From the NCBI GenBank assembly GCA_018881555.1, contig JACAXG010000091.1:2700194-2764193 (forward strand): DNA of 64,000 bases, read 5' to 3'. The position numbers and the translations under genes are program-made. The notes below the pieces were generated by a model. The model was not told where the DNA came from and did no database searches. It saw only the letters and a program-made list of their open reading frames with translations. Source of the stretch: Amblyornis subalaris. Taxonomy: Eukaryota; Chordata; Aves; Passeriformes; Ptilonorhynchidae. Position 1 is the stretch's first letter. The number at the start of each line of letters is the position of its first letter. Shown one piece after another: positions 27,600 to 40,121 of this stretch.

Positions 27600-29213
27600 C
27601 AGCGGCTGCACCGGGACCTGGCAGGAGGAGGCACAGTCAGAGCTGCCCCCCGAGGTGCAGGGTGGACACCCCAATGCNGGTCTGTACTCTGCCTCCAGCG
27701 CTCAGCCCCAGGACAACCAGTTACTCCCTCCCGCAAGACTACCCAAATCCACCAAGGCTGCCGCAGTTGCTGGCGGGGAACAGGAACCCTGGGGAGCTGT
27801 GTGTGCTGTTGGCNTGGTAACAACCCTCACCGGGGCTTGCAGGCAGCACAGCCCTGCAGGCAGCTGCCAGGAGCAGGAGTCAGGGTCACACGGTGACAAC
27901 TGCCACCACGCAGCAGTTTGCTGGTGCTGCTGCAAGAGAAGATGTGATCTGGCTCTCCATTCTCTATTTTCATCCCAATTCTTTACCTGTTTTGCTAAGG
28001 AAACGGTGGAGATGTGACTCCAAACAGGCTCCAAAGTGAAATTCTCCAAGGAGAACGGTAACACTCCCCTCCTGTTTTATAGAACCTGGAGGGGCTGAAG
28101 TTCGCACAGAGATCTCCAAGGCTGTTCCCTCAGAGTGACAGAGGAGACAATGCCAGCTGGCACCTCTCACCTTNGAAACCAGGGCAGCCACCACCCAGAC
28201 CAGCTCTGGACATCCTTACCGAGCCCAGTGCCAGCCCAGCTCCAGGGCAAGGAACCAACCAATCTGTCTGNCATGGCCTCATCCCAGAAGAACAACCTTC
28301 CCCCCCAGGCAGAGAAAGAGCCCACAGCACTGACTCACTTGTCGGCCTGTTCCTGNAGCCCCAGAGCACCTGCAGTCACTGCCAGCACTGGAGCACCTCT
28401 GAGCAGCTGCTGTGGCACCTGCCCCACAGCCCAGCCCCACCCCTGCCAGCCACCCCCCAGGGAAGTGTCACATGCAGCTCCACAGCAGCAGGGACACAAA
28501 TGGCCCTGCACAGCAATGAAGAAAGGGCTTGTGTAGCCGGAGATGCCACACAAACCACCACTGCACTCAAGGGACTGGGGGGCACAACTGCCACTGCCAC
28601 ATGTAATGTGTGGCCTGTGCACAATGTTCCTGCAATTCTCGAGGCAGCATGAATCCATGGGTGTGTACAAACACCTCCAAGAATGGCACCGGGGGCCGAG
28701 GATGCTCCTGAAGCCACAGCAGGCACCTCTAAACACATCATCTGTTCCCATCTCCATCCTCCTGCACCACAGCAGGATCTGCACAAGAATGGCCTACCAG
28801 GTCATTCAAGCCAACAGCAGTGCTTGAAGCAGAGAAATCACCACACAGCCCAACCTGAACCAAGCTCATTTGGTAATTCCCTGAAAAAACCAGTGGCCAA
28901 AGCTCCCCAGGGAGACAGACTCAAGGTAAAAGCAGCCCTGTAAGCCATGTGAACTTGTTTTGTAAAGGAGCTCAAAGAAAACCACAAGCTCACAGCAAGA
29001 TCTAGAAACCAGACCATTACCTGTCAGCACACAATGTCCACGTGCTTCAGGGAGTCAACCCTCACCATAAACATTTCCATCAGAGTGGAAATGAGAGAAG
29101 GAATTGTTTCTGACAGCAATGTAAAAAGCATTTTAAACACACTGTAATCAAACCTCTTCCTGCCAGCATACGAAAAGAGACAAGTCGCTTGGCACTTCCT
29201 AAACTAAAATGGC
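27600..29213. other. Spacer between the LU-domain gene and the 3' end of SF3A3
   Basis: About 1.6 kb. A Cys-rich minus-strand frame at 28335-28784 is the only notable item (see findings). I see no RNA gene or clear transposon. Confidence 0.5.
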
Positions 29214-29219
29214 TTTATT
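29214..29219 (-). terminator. SF3A3: SF3A3 poly(A) signal AATAAA
   Basis: AATAAA on the minus strand lies 181 bases after the SF3A3 stop codon, giving a short 3' UTR. Confidence 0.8.
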
Positions 29220-29399
29220 TTTCAAGGTATTTTTTAATATAAAACAATGTCACAAGTCTAAGGGGCTTACTAGAAAGTGACTCTATAAAGTATCCTTGAA
29301 ATCTATATTCATGCACATACAAAATCCAGACAATGAAGAAGTCAAAGCTGCTGCCACATCCCCTCTCTCTGCAGATGTGTGATCCTTCACTGGGGACAG

Positions 29400-32300
29400 C
29401 TACAGCAGCCCTTGGCGCTTCAGGTCTTCGTAGGTCTTTTTATTCACCACGTTCCCGCTGGAATCCTCATATTCCTCCTGGAACAGAACCAACAGTTTAG
29501 AGACAGCACTCGAATGTCAGTTCCAAGAGCAGCCACTGAACATGAGGACCTAGCCAGAACCTCTGTGCAGGAAGGCAGGCAGTGGATCTGCCAGCAGGTC
29601 CTGGGAGAAGAGCTCATCCAGAGCCAGAATCACTACAGGCTGTACTACAGGTTTTACTTCCCACCATTGCCCTGCACACTGTCAAAAAATGGCTTGGGAC
29701 AGAAGTTTAGGAAAAGGCATCAGTGTAAGTGAGGACACTGCTCACAGCCTGGAACAAGCAGTTCCCATGGACACTGGAGTGCAAACACCGAATGCCTCTC
29801 ACTACTCACCTCTGTATCAGGCTGCCACCTCTCTGAAGCCTTCTGCTGTTTCAGCTTTGCCCACACTGCAAACACAAACAGGATCTATACCATTTCCCTC
29901 GAGATACTTGTTTTTAATCCAGTAAAATACACACATGAGGGTTTTTTTTATCCCTTTTTAAAAAACACTGTCAATTCAGCAGTCCAGGAATGTATCTAAT
30001 ATCCATTACAAAGTTATCATCCTCTGTGTGGTTACTGAAAGGCACAGAACTGCAGCAAACAAGACCTTAAAGTGATTATTCAGGATGGGATATGAGACCA
30101 AGGTCCAAAGCCACTCCTTCAGAAAAGGTGATGTTCTTTAACGTGTTCCCTGTTCTGCCACCACTACTTACACGAGACTGCATCCTCAATCTGTGTGACG
30201 TTGGCGAAGTGTGCCGTGTTGGGAATGCCCAGGCACCGCATCCCATGTGCGTGTCTCCACTCCTGAGGGAAAGAGATGAGGTCAGTGTGAGAGGGAACGC
30301 CACATCCTCCACCATGCCAAAGGGCACAAAGACACTAACATCTGAACAGGGTGCAACAAATACTATCATAGTACAAATACCCCAGTTCTAAAAGATTCAA
30401 TAAAAATATGTTTTTCTTGTCCTGTATACAGTAACACCAGACTGGCCATCAACAGGCACCCTGCACACATCAGACCTGAGCACTGGAATGGGTGTTCAAA
30501 CNGGCAGGGACTGCACAGCATCAGCAACAGAGATCTCAGTATGCCCAATGCGATCCCTGGGTCCCATTGCACAGCCCTGNAGCACCAGCCCAGACCCACA
30601 AGTCAGAAGTTGCAGAAGTGCTGCTCAGGGACCCCAGGGACTCCCCAGTGACTCATTACAAGGACTGTCTGAACCCAGCAGGGCTGTCACTGCAGTGAGT
30701 GTCACTTACCGCAAAGTGCCGCTGGAACGCCTTGGGCCCTCGGTAGGTGTAGTTGCCACAGATCTCACAGTTGTAGTTGATGTTCAAACCATGGAGTTTG
30801 TACAGCCAGTACGGGATGGGCTGCGAGCAAGGAGACACGAGGGTTAGGCCGCATAGCAGAGGAGCAGCATGGAATCAGCGACCTCTCCCACTTCTCCAGA
30901 CCTGATAGTCTTGGTTACCTTCCCATCCCAACCAAGAGGCAGATTCTTAGGATTATAAATGATTTCATTTTCTTCATCTTCACTCTCGCTCTCACTGATC
31001 TGCTCTTCCTCCTCTTCCTCCCTCTCCTCCCCTGTCCGTGCCTGCTTACGCTGCACGTTCTCGTGGGTGAGGTGCCTTTGTTCCTGGAGNGAGAGAAGAG
31101 AAGGGATTGTCCATGTACCACGACAGCAAAAAAGACAGGGCAAACTCCTGTAGTGAGAAACTTCCTCAGTGTACAGAGAGAGGAAACAGAAGACCAGTAT
31201 GAANCAGAGAACTCCCATCTTACCCAGCTAAACAACTTCAGTTGTTAGTACCCTGACATTTCCTGCTTGCAAAGAATGAAAACCTTGTATCACCTATTAG
31301 CACTTTCAATGTTACCACAGCAGCAGCCATCCTGCTGAAAACAATCCCCCAAAACTGAAGGCAAGGAGCAAGGCAGAACACACGAAGGTTTGCAATACTG
31401 TGTGACTTAGGCACAAAATAGGTGTGGTGCAGCACNCTGATGTGGTGCTGTCTATGAAAGTACTACGTAAAGAGGAGGACAACCTATCTGACAGCTCTGA
31501 AGTAAGAAGCTCAAAAACAAAATAAAATCCTTACCCCAAGAACTTCCACATACTCATAAATCTGAGCTTCCAGAAACGCGAGATCTTTATTTCTTTCAGT
31601 GTCTCTGAAACAGATGCAGTATCTGCATTAAATGCACAAGTTCAGCTCTGACACCTTCTGTTTGGTTCAGTACTATTTGGCCCAACACGAAAAGCTTCTA
31701 ATACTCCAGAATCTCTGTCATGACTACACAAGAGTGGTGACTATAGAACACTCCTCATCCAAGAAGAGAGAACATCACCAGCCTCAGAATGACCTCTTAG
31801 AACTCACCTTTTGCTTCCTTTTGTCTTTGGATTCTTAGCAAACAAGGAAGGATCAAGTGCTTCCAGGGATTTGCCTTTAGTGCTAAAAAGCCTCTGAGCA
31901 CGCTCCTCCAGAGTCCTGCAGAGAAGCAGGGAGGGGGTTAGCCTAGACCCCAGTTCTACATTTCCTGAGAACTATTTGAATTCATGCAACAAAATTCTAA
32001 ATGCAGCTTTTTAGGAAATCATGAGACTCCTTTTATCTTTGTCTTCGTTCCTCAAACCANAGTCTTCTGTACCAGAGACTCCAGNACAGGACTTGCTCAG
32101 AGCAGCAGATGCCAGTACCCACTGCTTGGTTCTTAATGTTTTATCTTTCAAACATCAGTAAGATAATTCTAGTACAACAGAGACAACCACACAAATATCC
32201 CAGAAAGAAACGTGAGACAGGAAGATCTCCAAGCTGAAAGGAACTCTACAAAGACTGCACCTTACCCGCCACACTTCAGCCCCAGAGCCAGCAAAGCTGA

Positions 32301-35300
32301 TTTTAACCTGTCCAGTCCCAGGGAGGCCAATTCCTGTTCAATTAAATAAACGATTATAAGAGACAAGCTGTTCAACACATACAATATGGATATAGTCCAC
32401 TTTAGTTTATCTAAGAAGAAAAAACCCTGATGAACAGTATTCAAGAGAGGACTGTCAAGAGTGTACCCCTCCTCACTGGAAAATGAGGAATGTGACAAAT
32501 CTAACCAGGTCTTCCAAGTTACATCTCCCAATGGGAGAAATTAAATCATCAGCATCATCAAAGTTTTACCAGAAAGCACAGAGCCAGGGACAAAACCACA
32601 GCCCTAAAATTATGCAAAGAAACCAAATGACTGAACTTCCACCTGCTCAAAATGTGGCAGTAAGTGCAGAGCACTGGAAACGCACCTCCCAGGAGGAGAA
32701 GGCTGAGAGGTCCAGGTGGGCGCCGGCGTGGGTGAGGGCACTGCTGGTCTCTTTCTGCCAAAAAAACCACATGCAAGAGCTGCATGACATACTACAACAC
32801 TTCTGGCCATAGAACATTTCAACCTCAAGAAATGCAGTTCATTTCACAGAGAAAAATCCTCTCCCTAAACTGAGAATGAACAACAGTAAAGATGCAAAAT
32901 AAGCCAACCTGAAACAATGTTCATGTTAAACCAATTATGCTGGGTTTTAAATTCAGTAGTGCAGCANCACCCTGCACCCTGGTGACAGAGCCGCAGCCCT
33001 CGCTGTCACGGTCACCTCCAGCAATGACTTCACCCAAATGACTCACACAACCCCCCCACAAACACAGGAGCATCTCCCAGGCTCAGGCTGCTCACCGGCC
33101 AGCCCGGGAACGTGCCGTTCTCCCACTTCTTCTCAAACTCCGTCTGAATTTTCCCAAAAAGTTCATTCTGGTCCAGTAACGGCTTCACGCGATCTGTGTA
33201 ATCCTGCAGGTACTCAAGGAGCATTTCAAGATACCTGGCAGGGGAANCATGAGCACAGGTAATTCACTATCAGCCTCTAACCACATCTTTAGACAGTCAC
33301 TACCCTCCACTGCTGCAGAGGGACGTGACCAAGGTCAGGCCAGTCNTCCACACAGGATTTCTTGACAAAGCAGTTCCAAGGCTACAGTNAAGCCCTTCCT
33401 CAGAGCAGAACGTGGCTCTCCACATCTCTGCTGCGCTGCATGTTTGCTTGGGGCTCAGACACATGNCTGAGCTCAGGGACCCAATTTACGTGAGTTAAGT
33501 TTGGCTGCTAATTATAATCTGAGCAGCTGAACACTTCAAAAGAAAATTCCTTCTCACCAACGGCCATAAAGGAAGCAGGCAGGCAAACAGGCTCACCTCT
33601 TATATTCAGCGTTTTTCCTCTCCTTGGGAATATCGAAGAGTTGGTCAAATGTGGATAAGTAAGTGATATAATCCAATTTCTAAAAACAGAAAGTCTGAGT
33701 CAGAGTGCATACACAGCCAAATTAACATCCAGTTCCCAGAAAAGAGAAGCCTCAGCCTGTGCAGGACCTGGGGATCCCTGGGCCCTGACACACCAAGCAC
33801 TGGAGGGGCCCACACACAGCAGCCACTCACCTCTGATGATTTCAGGTTAATGTACTTGAGGTAACAATCATGCAGATCCAAGTATCGTCCGTACCCTTCC
33901 TCATCTGTGAACTCCACCAGATCTGTAGGAAAGATCATGAAAAGCTTTATGATTAGCTTAATATTCCCTACNTATNTTACAATTGGTTTTGAACTGAAAA
34001 AGGACTATGAAGTCATTTATGCTTAAGGAAGGCATTACAATGCCTTGCACACTCGTTGAGCAACCCCAACTGCTGCTCTGTGCAAGCACTAGAACATTCC
34101 TCAGGAAAAGAAGCATCACTGGAGAACATTCCAGGGACTGGAATTCAGAAGAATTTAAGATGACAAAGGAATCTTCAAAAGTCATTTAGTAAAAGGGACC
34201 NTGAAACATGCAAACCAGATCAAACAACCCATTAAACAATGCCAGAGCTCAAGCAGACTACAAACTTACTCTGAGCTTCTTCACTCGGGTTGTCTCTGGC
34301 CTTCAGCAGCTCCTCAAACTCCACTGACATGGGAACACAGATCTGCATGGGCAGATACAAATCACACAGTGATTTACTTCAGCTCCTGTCCCAGAATAAC
34401 TAATATAAAATCANAGGAGCTGGCAAACAATGAAACTGCAAACAGAAAAGGGACTCAAAGGTTTGTCACCTTTTCTTCTGCACAAAGGCAAAAGAGTGGC
34501 TTTGGCCAGCACAAGAAAGGTGAGACCTGACCCCAGCCCAGCTGAACATTCCCTAGCAGGGAACAGGATGAGTGTCCGGCACTGCTTCCTCACATGCTGC
34601 CTGACCCCAAGCTGTGCTCAAGTGACTGCTGAGTGTTCTCAGTACTTGTGTGTTAAGGTAATTAAATTGGAGGAACAAAAGGTTCCTGTAGGGATGAAAT
34701 CCAACAGACCACGTCTCACCTGTTCCTATGAACCAGGTAGCTACTCACCTCATTTGGGTGCTTCCGGTGAAATTCCTTAATTTGCTTCAGTCTGTTGTAA
34801 AACTCCGCAAATTCATTTGGCCCAGAAATGGCACTGAGTTCTTCCTTACGTAGGCTACAAGTTCATGGATAGGAAAAGATTGCCAAGGGAAAGGAAAACA
34901 AGGTGATGCTGACACAACCTTAGCCCAGGCCTATGCTGCAGTGTCTGACTGCAGACCTCCNAGTCACGAGGGACCTCCCAGCCCATCTGGCTCAGGGCCA
35001 TGTCCCTCTGCACATGCTGCAGCCCCCGACAAACCCCGCGGGACAGCCAGGGCCTCCCCACGACGTGAACCTCACGGGTAACAAACCATGTCCATCCAAC
35101 ACGGACACTTTCCACGTGCATTCGTGTCCTGCCCCGCATTTAGTTGGCAATTCTCGATTCGTGTGTTATTTNTCAGACATTACATTGACTTAAAACAGCC
35201 CCAAATTCCTCACCAGCACGACACGCTCAGGCACACGAGGGCTCCGGATACACTCACCCGTCCTTGTCATCGTACAGGTCGCGCAGGTTGCCGCTCACCT

Positions 35301-35648
35301 CCATGTACCTCTGCGGAACAAAGGAAAGNCCCGAGCGCCCCGGAGACCGTTACCGGGACGAGCCCCGCGCCTCCGGCCCGGCTCGGCCCGCCCCCAGCCC
35401 TGGCCCCGGCCCTGGCCCCGGCGCACTCACGTCCTGCATGGCCCGGGTCCGGTGGTCCGAGTTGATCTGGTCGCGGAGCTGGGGGGAAAGACGGAGGGGT
35501 GAGCGCGGGCACGGGCGGCGGCTGCCCCCACCCCCCACGGCCCCGGGCGCACCGTGGACTTCTTGGTGAGCATCTCCTTCACCATCACGTCCATGAGCCG
35601 CTCCCGCTCCTCATGGTACCGCCGCTGCTGCTCCAGGATCGTCTCCAT
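29400..35648 (-). CDS. SF3A3: SF3A3, splicing factor 3A subunit 3 (SF3a60), complete
   Basis: SF3a60 is part of the 17S U2 snRNP and is needed for branch-point recognition and prespliceosome assembly in the nucleus. Seventeen minus-strand exons: 35648-35553, 35478-35431, 35310-35258, 34854-34749, 34342-34270, 33922-33831, 33679-33597, 33234-33096, 32754-32686, 32333-32266, 31915-31808, 31604-31535, 31083-30919, 30820-30710, 30262-30172, 29865-29810, 29477-29400. They sum to 1506 bases (501 aa, as in human) with every phase consistent. The protein begins [18 protein letters not shown] and contains [19 protein letters not shown], an acidic stretch ([20 protein letters not shown]) and a C2H2 matrin-type zinc finger ([19 protein letters not shown]...WRHAH) split over two exons. 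It ends [12 protein letters not shown]. No damage is seen; conservation is very high. Confidence 0.98.
30710..30820 (-). CDS. SF3A3: SF3A3 exon carrying the zinc-finger Cys pair
   Basis: The 37 codons [20 protein letters not shown]...FQRHFA contain C-x2-C and the first His of the matrin-type zinc finger. The second His (WRHAHG) is in the next exon, 30262-30172. Acceptor CTCGCAG and donor GCG|GTAAGT. Confidence 0.95.
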
Positions 35649-36130
35649 CCCGCGCCAGCCCCGCGCGCCGCTTCCGCTACCGCCGGAAGGCCGCGGCAGG
35701 GCCCGTGTGTGCCCGCAGGAAGGTTCCGGCCCCGCCCGCGCCCCGCGCGGAGGTTCCGGCGCGGTGCGCGGTGCCGCCGGCAGGAGGCGGCTGCGGCCCG
35801 GCCGTGCCCCTTTCCGCCGCCGCTGTGGCGCGTCCTCGTCCGGCGCCGCCGGGCGCGGGGCCGTGTCCGAGCGCGGCGCTTGGTGGCATTGAGTGGCCGG
35901 AGATGCCGGTTCGGATTTGGGGCCGGGGCTGCCGCAGCNTGGAGGCACAAGGGCCTCTCTGGGGCTGCCCGGCTGCAGCAGCGTTACCCGGTGCCGAGCC
36001 CTGGCCGAGCTGGGCCGTGCCTGAAGGGAACGCGGGTGGGATCCGCCTGCGCCCGCAGCTGCCCGGGCCCGGTGCCTCGGTGCGGCGGCAGCGCAGGATT
36101 CGCTTTCAGCAGCACGATCGCGGTGCACGG
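35280..36130 (-). promoter_or_regulatory. CpG island, SF3A3 promoter
   Basis: GC- and CpG-rich sequence surrounds exons 1-3 and extends about 480 bases upstream of the start codon at 35648. There is no TATA box close to the start. The overlapping long frames on both strands are compositional. Confidence 0.75.
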
Positions 36131-36134
36131 ACAC

Positions 36135-38327
36135 CCCGGCTGCAGCATTCCAACTGCGTTTCAGTTGCCTTCTTCAGATCCACTCTAAATCTGAGGACGG
36201 ATCATACCCGTGCCTTGCCCCCACTTTGCCAAATGCAAAGCTGTAATTAAATGTTAACTCACTAATAAACTATTTATATATTTTTGCCATGCACAATAAA
36301 TTAAGCCAAAAGCAAGAAAAAAAATTGTCTTAATGGCAGACAAAGATGATCTTTTACTGAGCAGAGGATGATGCTGCAGGTAAGAATATTGTCTTTAGTT
36401 ACTCCCTCGGCTATAGGTTGCCCCAAAGTACATCACTTTTCTTCATGAATGCCTGTCTAACAATAAAAACAGAGATAAGATTCTGAACTTAAGTGTTCTT
36501 CCATTTCCCTTTGCATGAAACTTCATCCATGAAAAAGGAAGGAGTTGAAATCCAGCAATGTCCCATCCAGCCACATCGCCTCTTTATTTTGGGCTGCTGG
36601 CATCAGGAGGGTCGAGGTGGTACAAGACCAGTCCTTGCGTGACCTTCCTCCTTCTCACCCCACAAATGGTAGTGCACCTGGGAGGACATGGGAGAAAGTG
36701 GGAGAAGGTTGGTCCAGGAGACACTATTTCATTCCGGAGCAGAAGTGCAGCCCGTCAGGGACTGGGAGCTGAAATTCATAGAATCTCAGAATATCCTGAG
36801 CTGGAAGGGACCCACGAGGATCATCAAAGTCCAGCTCCTGGCCCTGCACAGGACCCCCGAGGTGGTGGCTTGGACCTGGCTCTGCCTGTCGGGGCTGCAA
36901 ANGCTGTCCCTGATCCACAATAGTGCAGGAGAGCACAGCTCGGGCAGATTTGGCCAATGCCAGGACCTCTTTCTACCCCCCCATATCCTCAGCAGCTTCN
37001 CCACTCCCACCTCACCAGCACAACAACTGGGCCTCATCCCCCTCACACTGCTCCTTGTGCTTAATAAAATTTCCATGACTGTTTCAGACCCACACTCCGG
37101 ACTCTCGGGGGATATTTGCGCATGACATCACCCTCCCCCTCCTGTAAATCAGGCGCTGGGCCATGCACAGCCATGACCCATTCATGACAGGGATAAAATC
37201 CAGATGTTCCAGCGCTACGTGCAGCTGGGTCATTTCCTTTTTTGGCTAAAAACGTGAGGCTCTGGAGGCTGACTGAAAGAGGAGCCTGGGGGCCCTTTGT
37301 GCAGAAACCTTTTGTGGTTAATCCCTGGAAATGGCACTGCGGAAAGCCCGGGTTGTGGTGCTGCCGCTGGAGGACAGGCTCAGCTGGGAACCTCTGGGCT
37401 GGAGTCGCTTGCTCACCCTCCAAGGCCCAGCACAGCACCAGAGCCCAGCCCCGGTCACGGGGCAGCAACAGCAACAAAAATCATGCTAGAAAAACTCCAT
37501 CAGCNGCCAGAGCAGGAGCCTTTGAAGCAGCCAGGAATGTGCACACGCCGAGCCAGTGCCACGATCCTACACAGAAGGACCCCACGGGCTCTGCCCGTCC
37601 TGCCACTGGAGCCGCANTCGTGGGAGCCCAGCCACTGAACGGGGTGGGGGGAAGGGGGCTGGAGCAGGCAAGCCCAGAGGAAGTCATGGCAGCTGCTAGT
37701 AAATGTAAAGGATCTGTGGAAAACAGTTTCAGATGTTAGAGAATAAATGNCTCCCTGGCTGATAAACGTAACGAGCACGCAGCGCTTCAGGGAAGGCTGC
37801 GAGGAGGGACCACGGATACCCTGGCTGGAGGCCANAGCAACATCTCCCCCGAGCCCCGTGGAACACCGTGACATGGCCGGGCAGTGCACGCCGCAGGGCA
37901 GGGAGGCTGCTCTGCACAGCGGGAACGGTTCGGTGCCGCAGCGATCCGGACAGTCCCGCGGCCAGCCTGGAGGCACCGAGCNCTGCCCACACAGGACCGG
38001 CACCCCGAGTCCTGCTGGGACCTGTCCTGCAGAACTGTCTGCTTGTACAGACAGCAGGCACAGACAGATGGACACCCCCAGCCCCAGGAACCCACTGCAG
38101 CCCCACAGCAGGAGGAGGGAGGTGCTGTTCCTCTGCCGTAACCACAGGACCAGCACAGCTGATGCTGGGCTGTGGTTTGGGAAGGGAGGCATGAACACTG
38201 CGGAGGCCAACCTTCCCCAGAATGGGATTGGGGCAAGACGAGGCTGAGCAGAGCCCAGCACCAACTCAGTGCTCTGCCCTGTGCCTGCTGTTCAAGAGAC
38301 ACAGGAGAGCACGTGTCACTAAAATGG
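36135..38327. other. Intergenic region between SF3A3 promoter and the distal end of FHL3
   Basis: About 2.2 kb with no recognisable gene. It includes an AT-rich block at 36240-36330, a CR1 retroposon fragment at 36773-36857 and moderately GC-rich unique sequence at 37100-38200. Confidence 0.6.
36773..36857 (-). mobile_element. CR1-type LINE 3' fragment
   Basis: The segment beginning near ATTCATAGAATCTCAGAAT and continuing through GAGCTGGAAGGGACC and GGATCATCAAAGTCCAGCTC matches the well-known 3' end of avian CR1 elements in reverse orientation. Similarity fades after the GCACAGGAC motif. It is a short, 5'-truncated copy, as usual for CR1. Confidence 0.8.
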
Positions 38328-38333
38328 TTTATT
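38328..38333 (-). terminator. FHL3: Possible distal poly(A) signal of FHL3
   Basis: AATAAA on the minus strand, about 1.8 kb after the FHL3 stop. It could end a long 3' UTR form; the proximal signal at 39918 is nearer. There is no transcript evidence. Confidence 0.35.
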
Positions 38334-39917
38334 GTATAAAGCTGTAGGAAATACAGAGGACGCTGAGGTTTAGGACAACTCCTTCTGGAGATGGCTGCAA
38401 NCTCCTCATAATAGCAAACACACAAACTCTGGTCGGCTGGCATCAAAGCTTTCAAACAAGGATTCAACAAGGAGCTGAATACAGAGAGTAACACTTNAAC
38501 ATGCATAACATTTTCTGTTCCTAAGTGAAGCCTGGGCGGGGGGCTAGCCCCTTCATCCTGTAGTTGTGTACAAAATGATGGATATTCATGACAAAAGAGT
38601 ACAAAAGGGAAAAAAACCACAAAAACAGGTTTTCAGAAAAGCATGTGGCTGACTAAGCAGGAAAGCAGGGTCGGCGTAAGTGCCCCAGCGAGACAAAAGC
38701 AGAAGGATGTAAAGACAAGGCAGGCGTGAGCATCCCACTGCAGAAGGGTCTTAGCCCAGTGNCAGCTCAGCCATTGGGCAAGGATGACTCAAGGCCTCGT
38801 GCAAGGCTGAGATGGCTCAAGATATCCTATTTTGCACAGTTAGGGCCAACACAGGGACCTGGGTGATGCAAAGTCCCCCCCCCTCAGGTGCCATCTTTGC
38901 TTTGCTTCTTGTTTGGGACACAGTGAGGGATGAGTGTGGCTGGAGGGAGCTACCACTCCCTGCCTGCCACTGGGGGACACAGGCAGCCCTGGAGGAGCAG
39001 GTTGTGACCATCCTGCTGCCCCCACAGCTGCTCTCCATGCTGGAGCCCTGTGCTCCTGCAGATCCTCCCTTCCAGTGCTCCCAGCAGCTACCAAGCGCAG
39101 GCACAGCCTGTGGGCAANGCTCCCTTCCCTGAATTAACAGAGGTCTCCGGTGTTCCCGGTACCACTTGCAGCTGGGCTGTGTGCAGCAGTGCCCGTGCCA
39201 TGGATCCTCATGACAGGGATGGAGCAGGAATAAAGCTCTGAGTGCTCTCAGCCTTCAGCACGCCCTTCTTTGGGGCTCAGCCAGATGCGTCTGAGCATCA
39301 GCAGGCCAGCACTCCCAGCCCTAGCTCAGCCACCACAGCCATGGGAGGTCATGACACAGGTGGACGGGAATAGGGTAGAGAGGTGTGAGTGGGCAGAACG
39401 CCCCATACCTGCGAGTGACTCGAATTCCTCATTCACAGCTAAGAGAGCACCTCCATGGAGGTGCTGAGCAAAGGGTCTGGCCTGCAAACAGTGAGGTGCT
39501 ACAGAATTCCGGAGGTGGATCCCATCTGGCAGGACATATGCTCTTCTGGCNACACTCCAGCCTGGTGTCCCCAGTCCTCCAGAACAGAACAGAGTGCCCT
39601 TCATGCCTGTGCTGGCTGTGCGTGTGGAAAGGCTGTGCAAAGCCAGCCACGACACAGGCCAGCATGGCCAAGCTGCACGGCCCCGAGCCACTGCCTTGGG
39701 TCACACAGAGCGAGGAAAGCACATGGGGAAAAAAGAAAAGTCAGCACTGTGCTGGGGGGCGAATACATGCTGCCAGCGTGCAGATCCAGCAGCCCAGCGC
39801 TGAAGCTGCTGCTGCCCTTTGCTCAGCTGGGGCTCTGGGCTCAGCTCGTGCCTGGTCAGACTGGAAGCAAAAAGAAAGAGTAAATAATAGGGGGTCTTCT
39901 GAAGCATCTTTTTCAGC

Positions 39918-39923
39918 TTTATT
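39918..39923 (-). terminator. FHL3: FHL3 proximal poly(A) signal AATAAA
   Basis: AATAAA on the minus strand (CTAAATAAAGC context) lies about 200 bases after the FHL3 stop codon at 40122. Confidence 0.7.
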
Positions 39924-40121
39924 TAGCTTTGACTCTGCACAGAGCCATAGCATANTCTAGCCTTCAGGGAGGGGGCACAGGAACCCCCTGAACACACCGC
40001 AGTTCGGGGTCAGCCCCCATCTCCTGTGCCTTGTGCTCTGCCCCTGAAATGCTGCTGGGGGATCTGGCACAAAGGCCCTGAAGAATAGAGGAAGCCCCTG
40101 CGCCGCGGTGTCCTTGGGAGC

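Noticed and set aside
35427..36250. Long frames on both strands around the SF3A3 start
   Set aside because: These are CpG-island composition artefacts overlapping the well-supported SF3A3 exons 1-2.
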